Below are positions 44,737 through 56,380 of a stretch of DNA of 64,000 nt, piece by piece (position 1 is the stretch's first letter; the number at the start of each line of letters is the position of its first letter). The translations under genes were made by a program, and so were the position numbers. Source of the DNA: Brienomyrus brachyistius. Its lineage: Eukaryota; Chordata; Actinopteri; Osteoglossiformes; Mormyridae. The stretch lies in contig NC_064538.1 of the NCBI RefSeq assembly GCF_023856365.1, forward strand, positions 5,845,832 to 5,909,831. Direction: 5' to 3'. Under the pieces are notes generated by a model. That model searched no databases, was not told the origin of the DNA, and was given only the letters and a program-made list of their open reading frames with translations.

Positions 44737-46730
44737 CGAGCTTACTCACCAGTGCCTACAAGCAGTGTAGGCAGATCGTGGCCTAGTGCAGTGTCATTCA
44801 CAGAGCAGAGACCCACCGTTTTGTAAGGGACTGCTGCAGGTTATTTCTTACAACCCTCAGCCAATCTGAGTTTACCTCGCAGACCCACACAGAGAAGAAG
44901 GTCCCTTTTCATATTAACACTGAACATTAAAACTCCTGCATCCTGCTTCAATACTGTATGTATCCATCTTGTACTCCGGCTTGCGGCCGCCCACAGCAAG
45001 GACGAGGGGGACAGACTGTAACCGCCAATTAGGTCACGCAATGGATTAATTCAGCTTAGAGAGTTAATAAATGCAATTTCACAGGTAGAAATGAGACTGT
45101 TCTGGTACGTTCCGTACGCTCTGGCTGGCTGATGTCTTTGGAGAACAAAGAGCAGAGCCCCGAGGGTCCCCACCAAGAAAAAAAAGTCCCATCTCTTTTA
45201 ATGGTGACCCACATGTCCCATGAGGCTGTAGGCAAGAGCTAGAGGTGGTGGGGGGTGATTTCCCAGGTACAAAATGAATCCTGTCGATCTATCCATTTGT
45301 TCAAGGATACAGAGACACGTAGGCGTCCTTAACGTTTCAGTTTCTACACTGAGTGTTGGCTGGCGGTGCTGGATCCAACCAGAAACTTGTAGGTGAGGAG
45401 GAAAGACGGTGAGGTTTAGCGTGGTGGACCACATAGCAGATCGTACCCCGCCGCGAAAGCTCTTGCCCCCCCTCGACCCCACGGCCGCACCATGCCGCCA
45501 GCTGCGCCGGTCACAGTCTGGCAACCTCACCGTGTGCACAGCGTGGAGGACAAAAAACGGTAATTAAAATAGCGCGAGCCACACGAGCGCACGCAGCGTG
45601 CTGGCGGAGCAAAACAAACAGCCTGGGTGGTGGCGATACATGGGGGGAGGGGGGGTGTCAAGAACAGCTGGGAGTGAAACTGCGGGGCTGGCAAGCTTGA
45701 AGGGGATCTGCCCACGACGGCGCTGGTCTCCTCTTCCAGATTTGCTATTTGCTAATTTGAAGTCAACAGAAGAGGCAGCACCGATCATGGGGAACGAGCG
45801 CGGACGCGAACTTCCTCCAAGACTTGGTGACCTCGTGGAGTTCCTCCTCCAAGCCTGTGGGATCGCACCTTCTCATTCTTAGGGGTTTGCATCTCAGAGC
45901 GGCAGCTTTACCCTCTTGGCGTCAGGCATCAGGTGGAACCACATCGATGACTGTCATACCCTGAGGCACAAGTAGAAAGTCTGAACCCCCTTGGCAAAAT
46001 GTGCCCTTGAGAGGTAAAGTGGGCTATCCCACAAAAACAAAGTTTTGAGCAACTGAGCTCCAAAGTTACATTTTTTTCAAAAAATCAGTGTGCCTATACC
46101 CTACAATTGATATATATCATAGGTAGCACAGATCTACCCTCTTCTGTTCACTTGTTGGGCAAAATCTCCAAGCGGATGGGTGCTGGCCTTTAAGACCGGC
46201 GGCTCTCTTCTTGAAAGGTGCATTATACTATTCTGGCATGCCCGTCCCAATCTTCTCCAGGTCACTTCTACTGATGAAGTAATGTGTTCCCCTCAGGACA
46301 GAAGACTCCTGCTCTCTACAGAGCCCCTGCTTTCATATCTCTAGTTCTTTGATGACTTTCTTCTGCTGCCACCTCTCGTTGCTGCAGGCCAGGTCAGTTA
46401 TGAATGCTCCCTTAACCGGCTCTTACATTTGCCCTTTCCCTCCCTCACTCCGCCCAACTTGTGCCGTTTTGAGCAAAGCCATTAAACTAACACGCACTCT
46501 TTGTGTTGCTCTTACGGCCCTGTGACCCTGTCCTTGTTTTCTGATGCTCTTTTCACTGTCGCTGTGGCTCCTGGGCCGAAAGGCACTTCTGCGCGGAACA
46601 GAGGGAGGCCAGCTGCTCACGTTAGGCAGCCGTGGATCTTTTGTGTGCCGCAGCTGCCGCTCTCAGCTACGCCTGTGTTTCGGGACACACAGATTCGCGT
46701 AGCAATCCCAGAAGGAATGTACAAAAGCCG
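44737..46730. other. Gene-free sequence
   Basis: Mixed DNA, CpG-rich around 45440-45620. No recognised element. Frames there are not protein-like. Confidence 0.45.
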
Positions 46731-46732
46731 GA

Positions 46733-46800
46733 TCTGCTCATCCATAACTGCTTATCCAGGACAGGGTTGCGGTTATACTGATGCCAATTCAAAGAAATAC
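46733..46800 (-). mobile_element. SINE-like retroposon tail fragment
   Basis: CATCCATAACTGCTTATCCA and GGACAGGGTTGCGGTTATAC resemble the tail of the 8038 family read in reverse. An A/T-rich TTATTATT stretch follows at 46826-46877. Confidence 0.5.
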
Positions 46801-46922
46801 TGGACAAAGTCTACAAGATACCAGCATTGTTTATTATTTTTTATTATTTATTTTTATTATTTATTATTATTATTTTAGGTGCAGTTAAATCAGTGGTAAT
46901 ACAAATAAATAAAATGCATATA

Positions 46923-47240
46923 CAGACGCTCCTCTACTTACGAACTGTCAACTTACGAACTCTCAAACATACGAACGAAGAGGACTGTAAATTAAAATTG
47001 TGTTCATTGGGCTCCTGTTTCCTGTCTGCAACATAATTTTTTTTCTGCACACCAATTCTGCCTAGTATGACTTCTGGCCGCTACTCCCACCGCACAGCAG
47101 CATACCGTACGTACTCCCAGCAACCTAGTTCTTTGTACTTGCATATATCCTTAGAATGATGTCGAATAGCGACTTACGAACATTTCAAGTTACGAACGGC
47201 CGTTCGGAACGTATCTCATTCGCAAGCAAAGGAGTGTCTG
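46923..47240. mobile_element. Inverted-repeat element with TA target duplication (318 bp)
   Basis: The left end CAGACGCTCCTCTACTTACG and the right end, ending GCAAAGGAGTGTCTG, are imperfect complements over about 23 bp. TA flanks both sides (46921-46922, 47241-47242). Internally CTTACGAAC recurs: CTTACGAACTGTC, CTTACGAACTCTC and CTTACGAACATTTC. TA duplication and end style point to a pogo/Tigger-like miniature element of the Tc1/mariner superfamily. No transposase. Confidence 0.7.
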
Positions 47241-47337
47241 TATATAAGTCAAACCTTGGACCATTTGGGGGTCTTTCCCAACCATGAAATCTCTCTGTGT
47301 TACTGCTAGGATTCAAACAATAGAAAGACAGTTTCCC

Positions 47338-47418
47338 AACTGGGGTGGGATTTGAACCCACATGTAAAGAGCACAACAGATTAACAGTTCATCACTTTAA
47401 CCACTCAGTAACCTCATC
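47338..47418 (-). pseudogene. tRNA-Ser(GCT)-like pseudogene
   Basis: On the minus strand 81 nt follow tRNA-Ser(GCT) order: GATGAGG start, GAGTGGTTAAAGTG D-arm, ATGAA-CTGTTAA-TCTGT anticodon arm (loop CTGCTAA in the parent, C to T here), long variable arm GTGCTCTTTACATG, and a perfect T-arm GTGGGTTCAAATCCCAC. The anticodon stem and acceptor 3' side no longer pair, so it is not functional. It could be a tRNA pseudogene or the head of a tRNA-Ser-derived SINE. No A-tail follows. Confidence 0.8.
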
Positions 47419-47439
47419 AAGCCTGTCACAGCTCTGACC

Positions 47440-48960
47440 AATTTTCATGGTCGTGATGATTAAATCCATTCATCTTGCTGATCAATTTCCCCTTTACCAT
47501 GAAATTTTTAATCTTTATTGTCTTGTACAATGCACCATGTCTCTCATGACACACATATAATGTGTCCAAAATAACATAACTAGGTATTTGTGCATCGATT
47601 GAAAGACGATGCTTGATTTGATCACTAGTATTCTTGTTTTTTCTTGCATTCCATGATCATTTTTTTGTCTTCACCGAAGTTCAAAGGCATTGATTCCTGT
47701 CTTGTTTCATTGTCCCGCTTTCACATTCATGCAGTCACAGAAAATAGTATATTCTGAACAATTCTGATCTTTGCTCTTAGATCTGCTTCTGTACTTTGAA
47801 GATTTTTCTCTAAGTCCATTGCAGCTCTGTGAAGCGCTGCTCTGTGACATATTTCCTAACAGCTGGAACCTTTGTTGTCGATTGTTCCAGGAAAGCCAAA
47901 GCTGTCTGTAACCGCAGCACCATCCAGACTAAACTGGCTGCCAGTCGTGTGGCCTAAACCTTTATTTTCTGCACATTAACCACATTTCCATCTTTTTCAC
48001 TTTCCTTATAAGTGTTTTCAGATTTTCCCGCTATAAGTGTAATATCCGGCGTTTGATGTCTCAGTTGCCAGCTTCTAATCCAACTTTTCTCATTATACGT
48101 TCTGCATATAATTAAAGCAAGTTAGATGGATATGGTGAAAGTATGCGGCCCAATCTATGTCCAATACCTATACTGCAATCATTTAATTTCTCTATATTCT
48201 GTCCTGGCTGTGGGTTCTTGTCCATTAGATGCTCTGGCTCATTTTCCTAGGAATATACTATAGTTTGACATGGTCAACATGATTGAAGGTTTTTTTGCAG
48301 CCACATCTTGAAGTCCGTCATTCTTTTGATCACTCAATCGTTCGTTGGCATCGTTTCTCGTCCTTTTCTTAGATCCATTTTATACATTTGGCATTTCTCA
48401 GTGTATGTAGGGCTCTGATCTGCGTTGAATGATATTTAGCGTAATCTTCCTGGAATGTGATACGAGGGAAATTATACAACAGTTTGCACATTCTAGTATA
48501 TCTCCTTTCTTTGGTATCGGAACATACTGTAAGCTGATATATACCAGTCAGTAGGTCATTGGCTTGTTTTCCTTGTTGGGATAATTTGGTCAACAATTTA
48601 ATTCTTCTTCAGTTGCCTCTGATATTGCTGTTGGGACGCCATCTACTCCCATGGCCTTCCTTTTCGACAGTGATCTCCAAGCTAATTTAATCTCTTCCAT
48701 TATTGAAGGTCCTTCCACGTATGTGACCTCATTAAGTGTATGTTAGTTGTTGATGTTGTAGAGGTCTTTTGTGTATTCTTCCTGTCTCTCCTTGCTCTTT
48801 GTTCCATCTGTTATTATTTGCTCATTGATGTCTTTCACTATATCCACTTGAGGTTTTTTTTTCATCACAAAGATCTGTGAAACATGGCTGTTTATTTCTT
48901 TTTTTCAGAGAATTTGGTCTTTGGATTTATGTGACCTGCATTTCACAACTTTTACAAGAT
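47440..48960 (-). mobile_element. Non-LTR retrotransposon remnant (RTE/BovB-like)
   Basis: Minus-strand translation in shifting frames recovers, in protein order, MEEIKLAWRSLSKRKAMGVD (near 48700-48650), VPIPKKGDI (48499-48522), GHRLGRILSPY (about 48127-48160), LYAERIMRKVGLE (48073-48111), a worn YADD-block DITLIAGKSEN (48023-48046) and INAFEL (47679-47696). These are blocks of an RTE/BovB-type reverse transcriptase. Frameshifts and stops are many, so it is an old dead copy. Confidence 0.85.
47670..48720 (-). pseudogene. Broken reverse transcriptase ORF
   Basis: Only the RT and just-downstream part survive. No endonuclease domain is recognisable above about 48960, although KSKERQEEYTKDLYN-type text near 48790-48840 marks the linker upstream of RT. 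The C-terminal INAFEL region is present. Confidence 0.8.
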
Positions 48961-48964
48961 CTTT

Positions 48965-51455
48965 ATCGTTCCTGATTTTGGGGCCTTTTCTTCTAACTTT
49001 GAATTCTGTGGCTGTCGATTTTGCTAAGATCGAACTCGGATGACTTCTTGAAATTCTGTCCACAGTCCCTCAGATCCTCCTCTGATCAAACAGGTCCACT
49101 ATCTCGGTTTCTGGTCTCGGAAGCCACATCTTTGAAACGCAAACGGACAGACACCTATCCAAACTGAGGCCCCAGCCGTCTCTGGCCTAATGTCTTGTCA
49201 TTAGCGGCTTCTTTTTTTAGCGTCTAAGCATCAAGATACAGGTTTGTATCTTTTCTTCCGGTATTGAGTTGTTGCTTTTCGCCCTCAGTCAGATCCAACT
49301 AAGGATGCAAGGTTAAATGTGTAGCAAGTAAACTCATTAAAATTAGTACATATTTACATGCAAATTGTGTCCTTCTCATGTTTGCCTTTCAGGGGTCATT
49401 ATGCCCATTCTGCAGAACTGATGCACAGGCTCCAGAGCATCTCCGCTTTTTCACAGTGCGCCAAGCTTAACGCTCTTAAAGTGACAGCTGCTTAGAAATT
49501 ACGGACATGCACGGATGTGCGAGATCGCTGCCCCATTCCTAAGCTCACACATACGTCGTGCTGGAAACGAAAAAGTCAGCAGCAATCTCTGCAGCTTTAG
49601 CAGAGATAATTTTAAACTTGGGTGGCTGCACATTTTCTGGAGACGACAACAAAACAATTAGCACTGATGGAAATCATTTTGTGCGCGTGCCATTTTGCAT
49701 AAATATTATGCATAGATTTGCATATTGTCGCAGATCTATATACTGCAGATGCAGCAGATCTGCGTGGGGCTCGTGACCTAACCGTCGCAGTCAACTCTTC
49801 TTTATATATCCACAGTGTGTTTTCGTGTTTATGCGTGCTTGTGTGCAGGCATGCATCCAGCTTGTCCGTCCCTATGTTAGGGGACACTGCTGTCCCCCTC
49901 TGACTCTCAGGCCTTCACAGGACGACACCTGTGATGACATTGCGCACTCATAGACGGTCTGCTACCGGGGCCCGTTTTCTCGGCCTCTGGGGGCCAACCC
50001 CCCCCCCCCCCCCCCCCCCGTCACCGCCTGGTCCACGCAGCAGCCTGATACATGACAGCGCTCTCATTTAAAATTTTAATGAAGCACTGCCTGCCTGCCT
50101 GTCTATAGCTGCCACCTCTGCCGTGTCCCGCACTCCTCCTCTCCTCCCGCGGTCGCATTACTTAAAATGCGCAGGTAATGTGGGAGCCATTCGCTGCAAT
50201 CTCCTTTGTTTATCTCTCCCCCCCCAAAAAAATTATTTTTTAATGTAATTATCTGTCAACTGGCACAAAGGTTTCAATGTGGTGAATAAGGAGGAGAAGT
50301 AGGAGAGAGCTGGTTCACCAAATAGTGACAGACTAATGGCGGGGGGGGGGTGGGGGGCATTCTTAAACCCGGACACTGAAGGAAAACAAAAAAAACTGCT
50401 TCATTATGTTTCCATGCAAAGGCGACGGTCTGATGCAAGATAGCCTGCTGAGAATTCACTCCGTCTCCCTGACTGCCCTGCATATCCACGTCTGCCCTTT
50501 CACGACCCTTTCAGTTTTATTCCGGAATCGCGTCTCTCTGCATCTCGTCGACGGTGTCCCTGCCTGCCTTCCGTCCCCCGCCAGGCACTGCCAGCGATGT
50601 CATTCGCGCCGATGCCGCCCTGTCCTTGACTTCCACCTGGCTGCCCGCGGCCCATCGATCGCTGATAAGCTGCCTCCGCCACTCACAGTGGCAGGCGGCC
50701 CGGGCGAAGCGGCTATCGTCCTGGCGGACTCGGCGGTCCTCGCTTGACAAGGCGCAATATGGGCCATCTCCGCTCCGCTACATGTCTCCGGAGACTGCGC
50801 GGACTTCCAGAGCTGAAAGCAGCAGCTGGGGCAGAAGGGCAAGGGTGCGTAAGTGGGGGGGGGGGGGGGGGGGGTGGTTGGGTTACCAGGATAAAGACTG
50901 TTCATCTTTTCTACACATGCAGGTCAAAGATCACACCATAACACTGGAATGTAAATTATAGTTACTGACAAAGAGAGTGTCCCCTGTTATTAATAATGAC
51001 CTGGCTTGGGGGGCTGGGGGGCGCAATCAGCGTTTCCCGGGAACACCACATTTCCTGTAATTCCAAGTTAGGGAAAATTATTTTCAAGGAGGCTTTCGAA
51101 AAACTGAATTAAAAAGGCAGCCCAGCCTCCTGTCCGTGATGGTTTCTCCTTGATGGAGCATATAAGTGTATTTGACGGCTCATTCGTTATAGATCAGTAT
51201 CGACCATCACAGAAAAGTAGCTTGCTCTTCTGCAGATAGCAATCAGAGCGCGGCATCTCTGGGCCCCCATTTCCTGTGTTTGTCAGACGGGATTGATTTT
51301 ACGTGGCTTGAGGTCTTCTCCCCTCCCCCTCGCCGCCCCTCCCATTCTGGGCCTTAAAGCATCCCCCGACCCTCTTTCGTCATTGGAGCGGCAGCGAATT
51401 CCCACCCTGGCAGCCAGAGGAGGAGATGCTCTTTCTGGAGTCTGGCGATGATGAT
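48965..51455. other. Gene-free sequence, CpG-rich 50.5-50.83 kb, C22 and G20 runs
   Basis: C run 49998-50019 and G run 50855-50874. Between 50500 and 50830 CpG is dense and frames are open on both strands, but none resembles a protein. Around 51330-51430 GC-rich complex DNA might be regulatory. 49600-49760 is stop-poor without homology. Confidence 0.45.
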
Positions 51456-51461
51456 TGTGGC

Positions 51462-51812
51462 AGGTTTGCAGGGGTGCCTGACATCAAAAGGTCACTGGTT
51501 CCAATCCCCTCCATGGCTGAATAATCTCTTTATCAAGGCCCGAAATCCCTAAAAAAACTTTTTTTTTTGTCCCAGCCCCCTTGAAAAAGAACTATTCATA
51601 TATTGGGAAATTTTATCATGGGAACTGCCCCCCACCCCAGTCAGCAAACTTTATCATGGGGGTGGTGTCAAATCCTAGCATTGATCCGAGGCTTTGCTCT
51701 GAACTGTATATCTGTCTTCGTTTATCTTAAAAGAGAGCAAGATAAAATATGTGAAAAAATAATTTCTGATGTTCTTGTTCTCGTGCAAATGGTAAATAAA
51801 GCGAATGAGAAC
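51462..51812 (+). mobile_element. V-SINE-like SINE, type-2 tail
   Basis: B-box GGTTCCAATCC (51498-51508), core ATCAAGGCCCGAAATCCCT, and tail TGTATATCTGTCTTCG then AAAGAGAGCAAGATAAAATA, ending TCTGATGTTCTTGTTCTCG and GTAAATAAAGCG. The core is interrupted by a T run and GGGAATTTTATCATGGG duplicated words (ATTTTATCATGGGAA and CTTTATCATGGGGGT). Confidence 0.75.
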
Positions 51813-51813
51813 C

Positions 51814-53460
51814 TTCCCCCCCCCCTCCTGCTGAGGTTCTCTATGCCTCAGTATTGTAGCCCATCGCATGTGCTGCTGCCTTTGTCTTATGTTTAGTTTA
51901 TGATGTCACTTTCAGAACTGGGTCGCCCTTGAAACTAGAGGACGCTGCAGACTTTGCGACGGCTGGAATTGCCTTTCCTGATCGAAATCTCAGCCGCCCC
52001 CTCGGCCCTCGCTCGTCCCAGACGGTCAGCCTTCCTGTAAGAGATCGGGGGCCCCATGCACACTGCAGTCCGTCACCCAAATTAAATCGACTTTCAGATT
52101 CGACGATTCATGGCAGAGCACAACTAATTAAGGGGGAGACGCCGACCGCGGGCGTGAAAAACGATCGAGTCTGGTGGGTCTAAAAGCAGAGCTGAATTAA
52201 CGATTATTCTCTCATCAATTACAGTAATGCCTTATTCTCTTTCAATTACTAAAAAAATCATTATAGTTACATTGGGTTAAAATACCATTGGTAAATGTCG
52301 TAGAATCGATATTTCAGAATTTTGTGGGTGAAGGCAGCGAAGTGTGTCTGTGTGTGTGTGTGTGTATGTTTGCAATTACTAAATTGTGGGGACTTCTTTT
52401 TTGTCCCCACAAGGATAAATTCAATTTTATAAAGATCTATGAATGCATTCAGAAAACTTGCTTATGGGTAAGGTTAGGGCTGTGTTGGGCTTAAGGTTGG
52501 TGTGTGTGTCTCTGTGTGTGTGAGCTGGGCATTGTAACTCATTCCTGATAAGAATGGGCACACAGGGGTGGGCTTTGCACTGATCGTCTATCAATATAAT
52601 GTGGAAGTATGAAAGTTTCATGTAAGCCTGTTCTGCGGAAGCTACTTCAGCATTTTCACTGTGTGCCCAAGGGTCTCATTCAGGGCAAAATAACTGCCCT
52701 CCTGGATTGTGTTCAGGATCTCACCATTTCCTCAGCATGGCGGTCAATGTGGAGATGAATCTTATTTGAACCCACCTTCCTCCAGCCTTTCTAGCCTCAT
52801 CCCCCCCCCCCCCCCCCCCCCCCCATCGTCATCCCCAAGCCCTTGCCTGCAGCTCCTCTGCACTCTGCAGAAATGCACCTCCCAAAATTGGCTCCAAGAC
52901 CTCGCTGAGTTTCTGCCCCGTGTCCCTGGAAGATCTGTTTACTGCCCCTTCTTGGGCAGGCCAGCCCCCTCTGGGCTGTCAGCAAAAAGGGATCGCCTTA
53001 CCCTCTTGCCTGGTGAGTCCGGAGCTGGGCTCATTCAATTTTTAAAAGCCTCTGTTTCCAGGCCAGGCCTGGAAGCCTTTGAAAGGGATTAGATCTGTGC
53101 CCCCTCCCTCCTTGAATGGTTCTAAGCCCTCTGCTAACTTAACCCTTAACACCCCCCACCCCAAGCTATATTGGTAATACTCTGAAGTTTGGGTTCAGGT
53201 GTTTTTTTTATCGAAGAATTAAGAAGGGAAATAAATGTCTGTGAAGTAAGAATTCATTTGAAAACAAAAATGTTTTGTCCCTTTTATAAGCATCTCCCAT
53301 GCAGATCGGCTCAGATTTTATTGCCTCTTTCATGTCCCCAGAACCTTGGCTCTGATGTCACTCTCCGTGGTGCTGAAAAGAGCCATTTATCCCCCCTCTG
53401 TGGGCAGGTGGGGGGCGGGGGGGGGGGGGGCTTTAAATGAATCCACAACCCAAAATCTAA
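51814..53460. other. Gene-free sequence with TG repeats and C24 run
   Basis: 52080-52260 is A/T-rich and complex (AACTAATTAAGG, CTGAATTAACGATTATTC, CATCAATTACAG) and a possible conserved element. (TG)n patches at 52345-52366 and 52497-52523. C run 52801-52824, the longest homopolymer in the window. G run 53417-53430. Confidence 0.45.
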
Positions 53461-53469
53461 CTCTTTGAG

Positions 53470-53935
53470 TCGTGGGGTATCAGTAGCAGCTTGGGAAGGG
53501 CATCCGGACAGAAAGCGCGGTTGCTAATGAGCCGCGCGCCATTGTGAGCTTCAAAGTGTCTCCATTGTGTCGCCAGTTCATGGCGGAGACCGCAGCCTTA
53601 AGCAGGTGGCTGATCCACTTCTCGCATTTACACCCGCGTGCGGCTCGTCACCGAGGAGCCTCTCGTCAGGAGTCTGTCCCTTTGTCTGCAGACGAAATAC
53701 GCCGAGCGAGGAGGCAGCACTGTAGGGCCGGCGCACGCTGGCTGGGAAATTATTCAGGTAGACGCCTAGCTGGGGCTGGCTTCCTGTCCTAGCGGGTTTT
53801 AATGTTGTCCTTTTGTTTTGTTGTTCGCGCTACCAGCTACCAGGCTGGCAGATGGCGTGGCTGAGGAGGCGCGGCCGTGGCTGAGGAGGCGCGCCGGAGT
53901 ACGCCACGGAGCCCAGCGAGGGGGCATCTTCTTCT
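53470..53935. promoter_or_regulatory. CpG-rich patch
   Basis: GCGCG-rich sequence with GAGCCGCGCGCCATTGTG (53530-53547) and, at 53858-53897, two tandem copies of CGTGGCTGAGGAGGCGCGGC. Could be a CpG island or a first-exon region. No start, splice or protein match was identified. Confidence 0.25.
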
Positions 53936-53952
53936 CGTCTGGGAAGGGGATT

Positions 53953-54150
53953 CCAGGGTCAATTCTTAGGATTATTTTTTTTTTGTGGGAGCATAAGAGA
54001 GGTCATAATTCATACGGAGGGGTCAAATTTATCATTAGCCAGTGATATATTTTAAATCTGTGAGTCACAGTGGAGGGAACACTCCGGGGGGCCAATCAAC
54101 TTTCAGCTGGGGCCAATGCCCCTGTAGCCCCACCCCTGTATCTGCCTCTG
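53953..54150 (+). mobile_element. Dispersed family W, copy 3
   Basis: CCAGGGTCAATTCTTAGGAT start, GCATAAGAGAGGTCATAATT (53991-54010), TTATCATTAGCCAGTGATAT, GGGGCCAATCAACTTTCAGC (54090-54109), and the end CCCCACCCCTGTATCTGCC. The most complete copy, with both ends recognisable. Lies just upstream of the Tc1 element. Confidence 0.75.
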
Positions 54151-54359
54151 TGGGAAAGCTCCTTCCTCCTGTGCTAGAGGACAGCATCTACAGGGGTTGG
54201 ACAATGAAACCGAAACACCTTGTTTTAAACCACAATAATTTATTAGTATGGTGTAGGGCTTCCATTTGCGGCCGATACAGCATCAGTATCGATACAGTTT
54301 GTCTTGGGAATGACAGACACAAGTCCAGCACAGTGGCCAGAGGGATCCGGAGCCATTAC

Positions 54360-55390
54360 TCCTGCAGAACAGTGGCCAATTCAGTACATGATGGTGGTGG
54401 AGGAAAACGTTTCCTGACTACCTCCTCCAAAACACCCCAAAGTGGCTCAATAATATTCAAATCTGATGACTGTTGTCGTGCACGCCGACCGGGGAAGCAG
54501 GAGCAGGGAGGCGAGGAAGTGGCAAACGAGGGATTTATTGTAGAAAGATGCAAGGTAATCACACAACTGACGGAAGACTTCAATGACCGGACTCGAGAAA
54601 GTATACCTAACGTAGACGTAAATACATTCGACTAATGACAATAATCAAAAACAGCTGGTAAACACGGGGAATCCACGTAGGGTTAACGAGGGGGCGTGGA
54701 ACATGGAGGGGGTGGACGATCGGGGCATGACACTGTGCAGGCCATGGGAGATGTTCAGCTTCGCTTTCATGTTCATCAAACCACTCAGTCACCAGACTTG
54801 CTGTGTGCATTGGTGCATTATCATCCTGCTACATGGCATCACCTTCAGGGTACAACAAACACTGCATGAACATGGACCTCCAGAATGGTTCGGTTGTCCT
54901 TGCCAATGACACATCCATCTAGAACAAGTAGTGGGTCTAGGAAATGCCATGAAATTGCAGCCCGAACCATCAATGATCTAACATCATGCTGCATACAGGG
55001 GGCCTCTGCATACAGTAGCTCTTCCAGATGTGGGAAAGATAATGAAGGTGAACTCATCCATACATCAATACATGTTTCACATTGTCCGTAGCTTAAGATT
55101 TGCGCTGCTGGCACCAATGAAACCAAGTTTTTGCATTGGCACGAGTGACCCATGCTTTGACTGTAGCAGCCTGAACATGAATATTGATCGTTTGGGGCTC
55201 CTGTCGAACAGTTTTGGTGGAAAAACAAGATTCCAGGTGTGCATGTAATTCTGTGATTGTGCAGCTGTGGTGTAATGGTTTTTGGATACAATCCGGGTTA
55301 GTACCTCTTACGTTATTCCTGTTGGATGTGTTCTCTCCTTCGTGGTGGAATGTTGACAATACCCTGGATACCGTGGCACTCAACACACTA
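54360..55390 (-). pseudogene. Tc1 transposase, degenerate
   Basis: Blocks from N to C: helix-turn-helix TVSRVLSTFHHEG (near 55350), TITELHAHLE and STKTVRQEPQT (near 55230), QAATVKAWVTRANA (near 55130), MVRAAISWHF (54941-54970), then SSDLNIIEPLW (54437-54469), whose Glu is the third residue of the DDE triad. Frameshifts separate the blocks, and the LTR insert cuts between the last two. Non-functional. Confidence 0.9.
54474..54732 (-). mobile_element. Solo LTR inserted in Tc1 (259 bp)
   Basis: The insert begins TGTCGTGC and ends GCATGACA, so it has TG...CA ends with an 8-bp inverted repeat (one mismatch), and is flanked by CTGT on both sides (54470-54473, 54733-54736). Removing it and one CTGT restores the smooth Tc1 reading GATGACTGTGCAGGCC. 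On the minus strand it reads TGTCATGCCCCGATCG first and carries AATAAA (54534-54539) about 60 bp from its end. TG/CA ends, 4-bp duplication and poly(A) signal are LTR hallmarks. No internal region, hence solo. Superfamily not assigned. Confidence 0.85.
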
Positions 55391-55539
55391 GAAACACTTT
55401 CTGTCTTTTTTACGCTCTACTCTTACTAATTCAATTTGCAATCAATGCAGACTGGCCACCAGGCCGCACATATATAGGCGTGAAACCGCAAACACTATTG
55501 GCCAGGGGTTTCACTTTCATAGTCCAAACCCTTGTATGC

Positions 55540-56378
55540 GCCCCTTAGTTAATGGGACAAAATGTCAATATAATCAACCCTTCCCATAATGCATTAAGAT
55601 TGTGTGGGCTGTAATGGAGCTCATGGCACAGAGGAAGGGGGTGTGTCTTGCAATACTGCGTTCCCATTCGCTATTGGTGACCCACTCTATTTCTTTAGGA
55701 TCACCACAGTCTCCTGCCAATTCTGTTTGTGGAAACTTCCCAGAAGCTTCAGGCTGTGTTGGCTGCAGCATGCATCAGCACAGTTCCATTCATAGCACTT
55801 CGGCACGTATCACGGTCAGTTGTGAACCGCGGACTTGTGAATGTTTTTCACGGGCATCTGCATGCACCCGTTTACACATGCACAACGAGGCGCATGTGTA
55901 TCTCCCTGCCCCCTGGGGGGCGCTCCTCTGTGTCGTGATTACGAGATCAATAGGCCTGTCTCCCGCTGATTATACAAACACACGTACGCCGACTGCACCT
56001 CGAGTGGGTGTTATTGACAATAAAGGCACGTGATTACTGAACATCGCTGTTACATCTCCCCCCAACCCATGCTGAAAAATGAGCTTACGTAGGATAAGGG
56101 TTATTCAGTGCCCATCTCCTCATAGTCTGCACAAATGGGAATTACATATTCATTTGGGCTTATGGCGGCTCTGCTGTGAATGACTGTCGGCTTTTTTTAA
56201 TTCTCTTTTATTTTCCCTGGTATGTTTTAATCCCCATTGCTCTGTCTTCAGGGGACGAGGTAGAATGGTAGTAGCAGGGTCAGCAGCACGTTTTTATGGA
56301 AAATTCTTCTTGACCTGTTATTTCAGTCGAGAGAAAGAGTCGTTCGTTCAGGCACAGCAGAGTCTGATGACAGGAGCA
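55540..56378. other. Gene-free sequence
   Basis: CpG-rich segment 55790-55990 and ordinary DNA. Open frames there have no recognisable domain. Confidence 0.45.
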
Positions 56379-56380
56379 TA

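Larger units (their letters stand above)
54191..55534 (-). mobile_element. Tc1-like transposon (1344 bp including an insertion)
   Basis: Termini CAGGGGTTGGACAATGAAAC at 54191 and its complement-type end AGTCCAAACCCTTG at 55534, flanked by TA (54189-54190, 55535-55536). Terminal repeats pair over about 30 bp. Minus-strand transposase remains are in their normal order. A 259-bp LTR-like insert splits the 3' part, so the element without it is about 1081 bp, a little short of a full Tc1. Confidence 0.95.

Noticed and set aside
54042..54635. 197-codon plus-strand frame
   Set aside because: Lies antisense to the Tc1 transposase remnant and crosses the LTR boundary. A shadow of the element.
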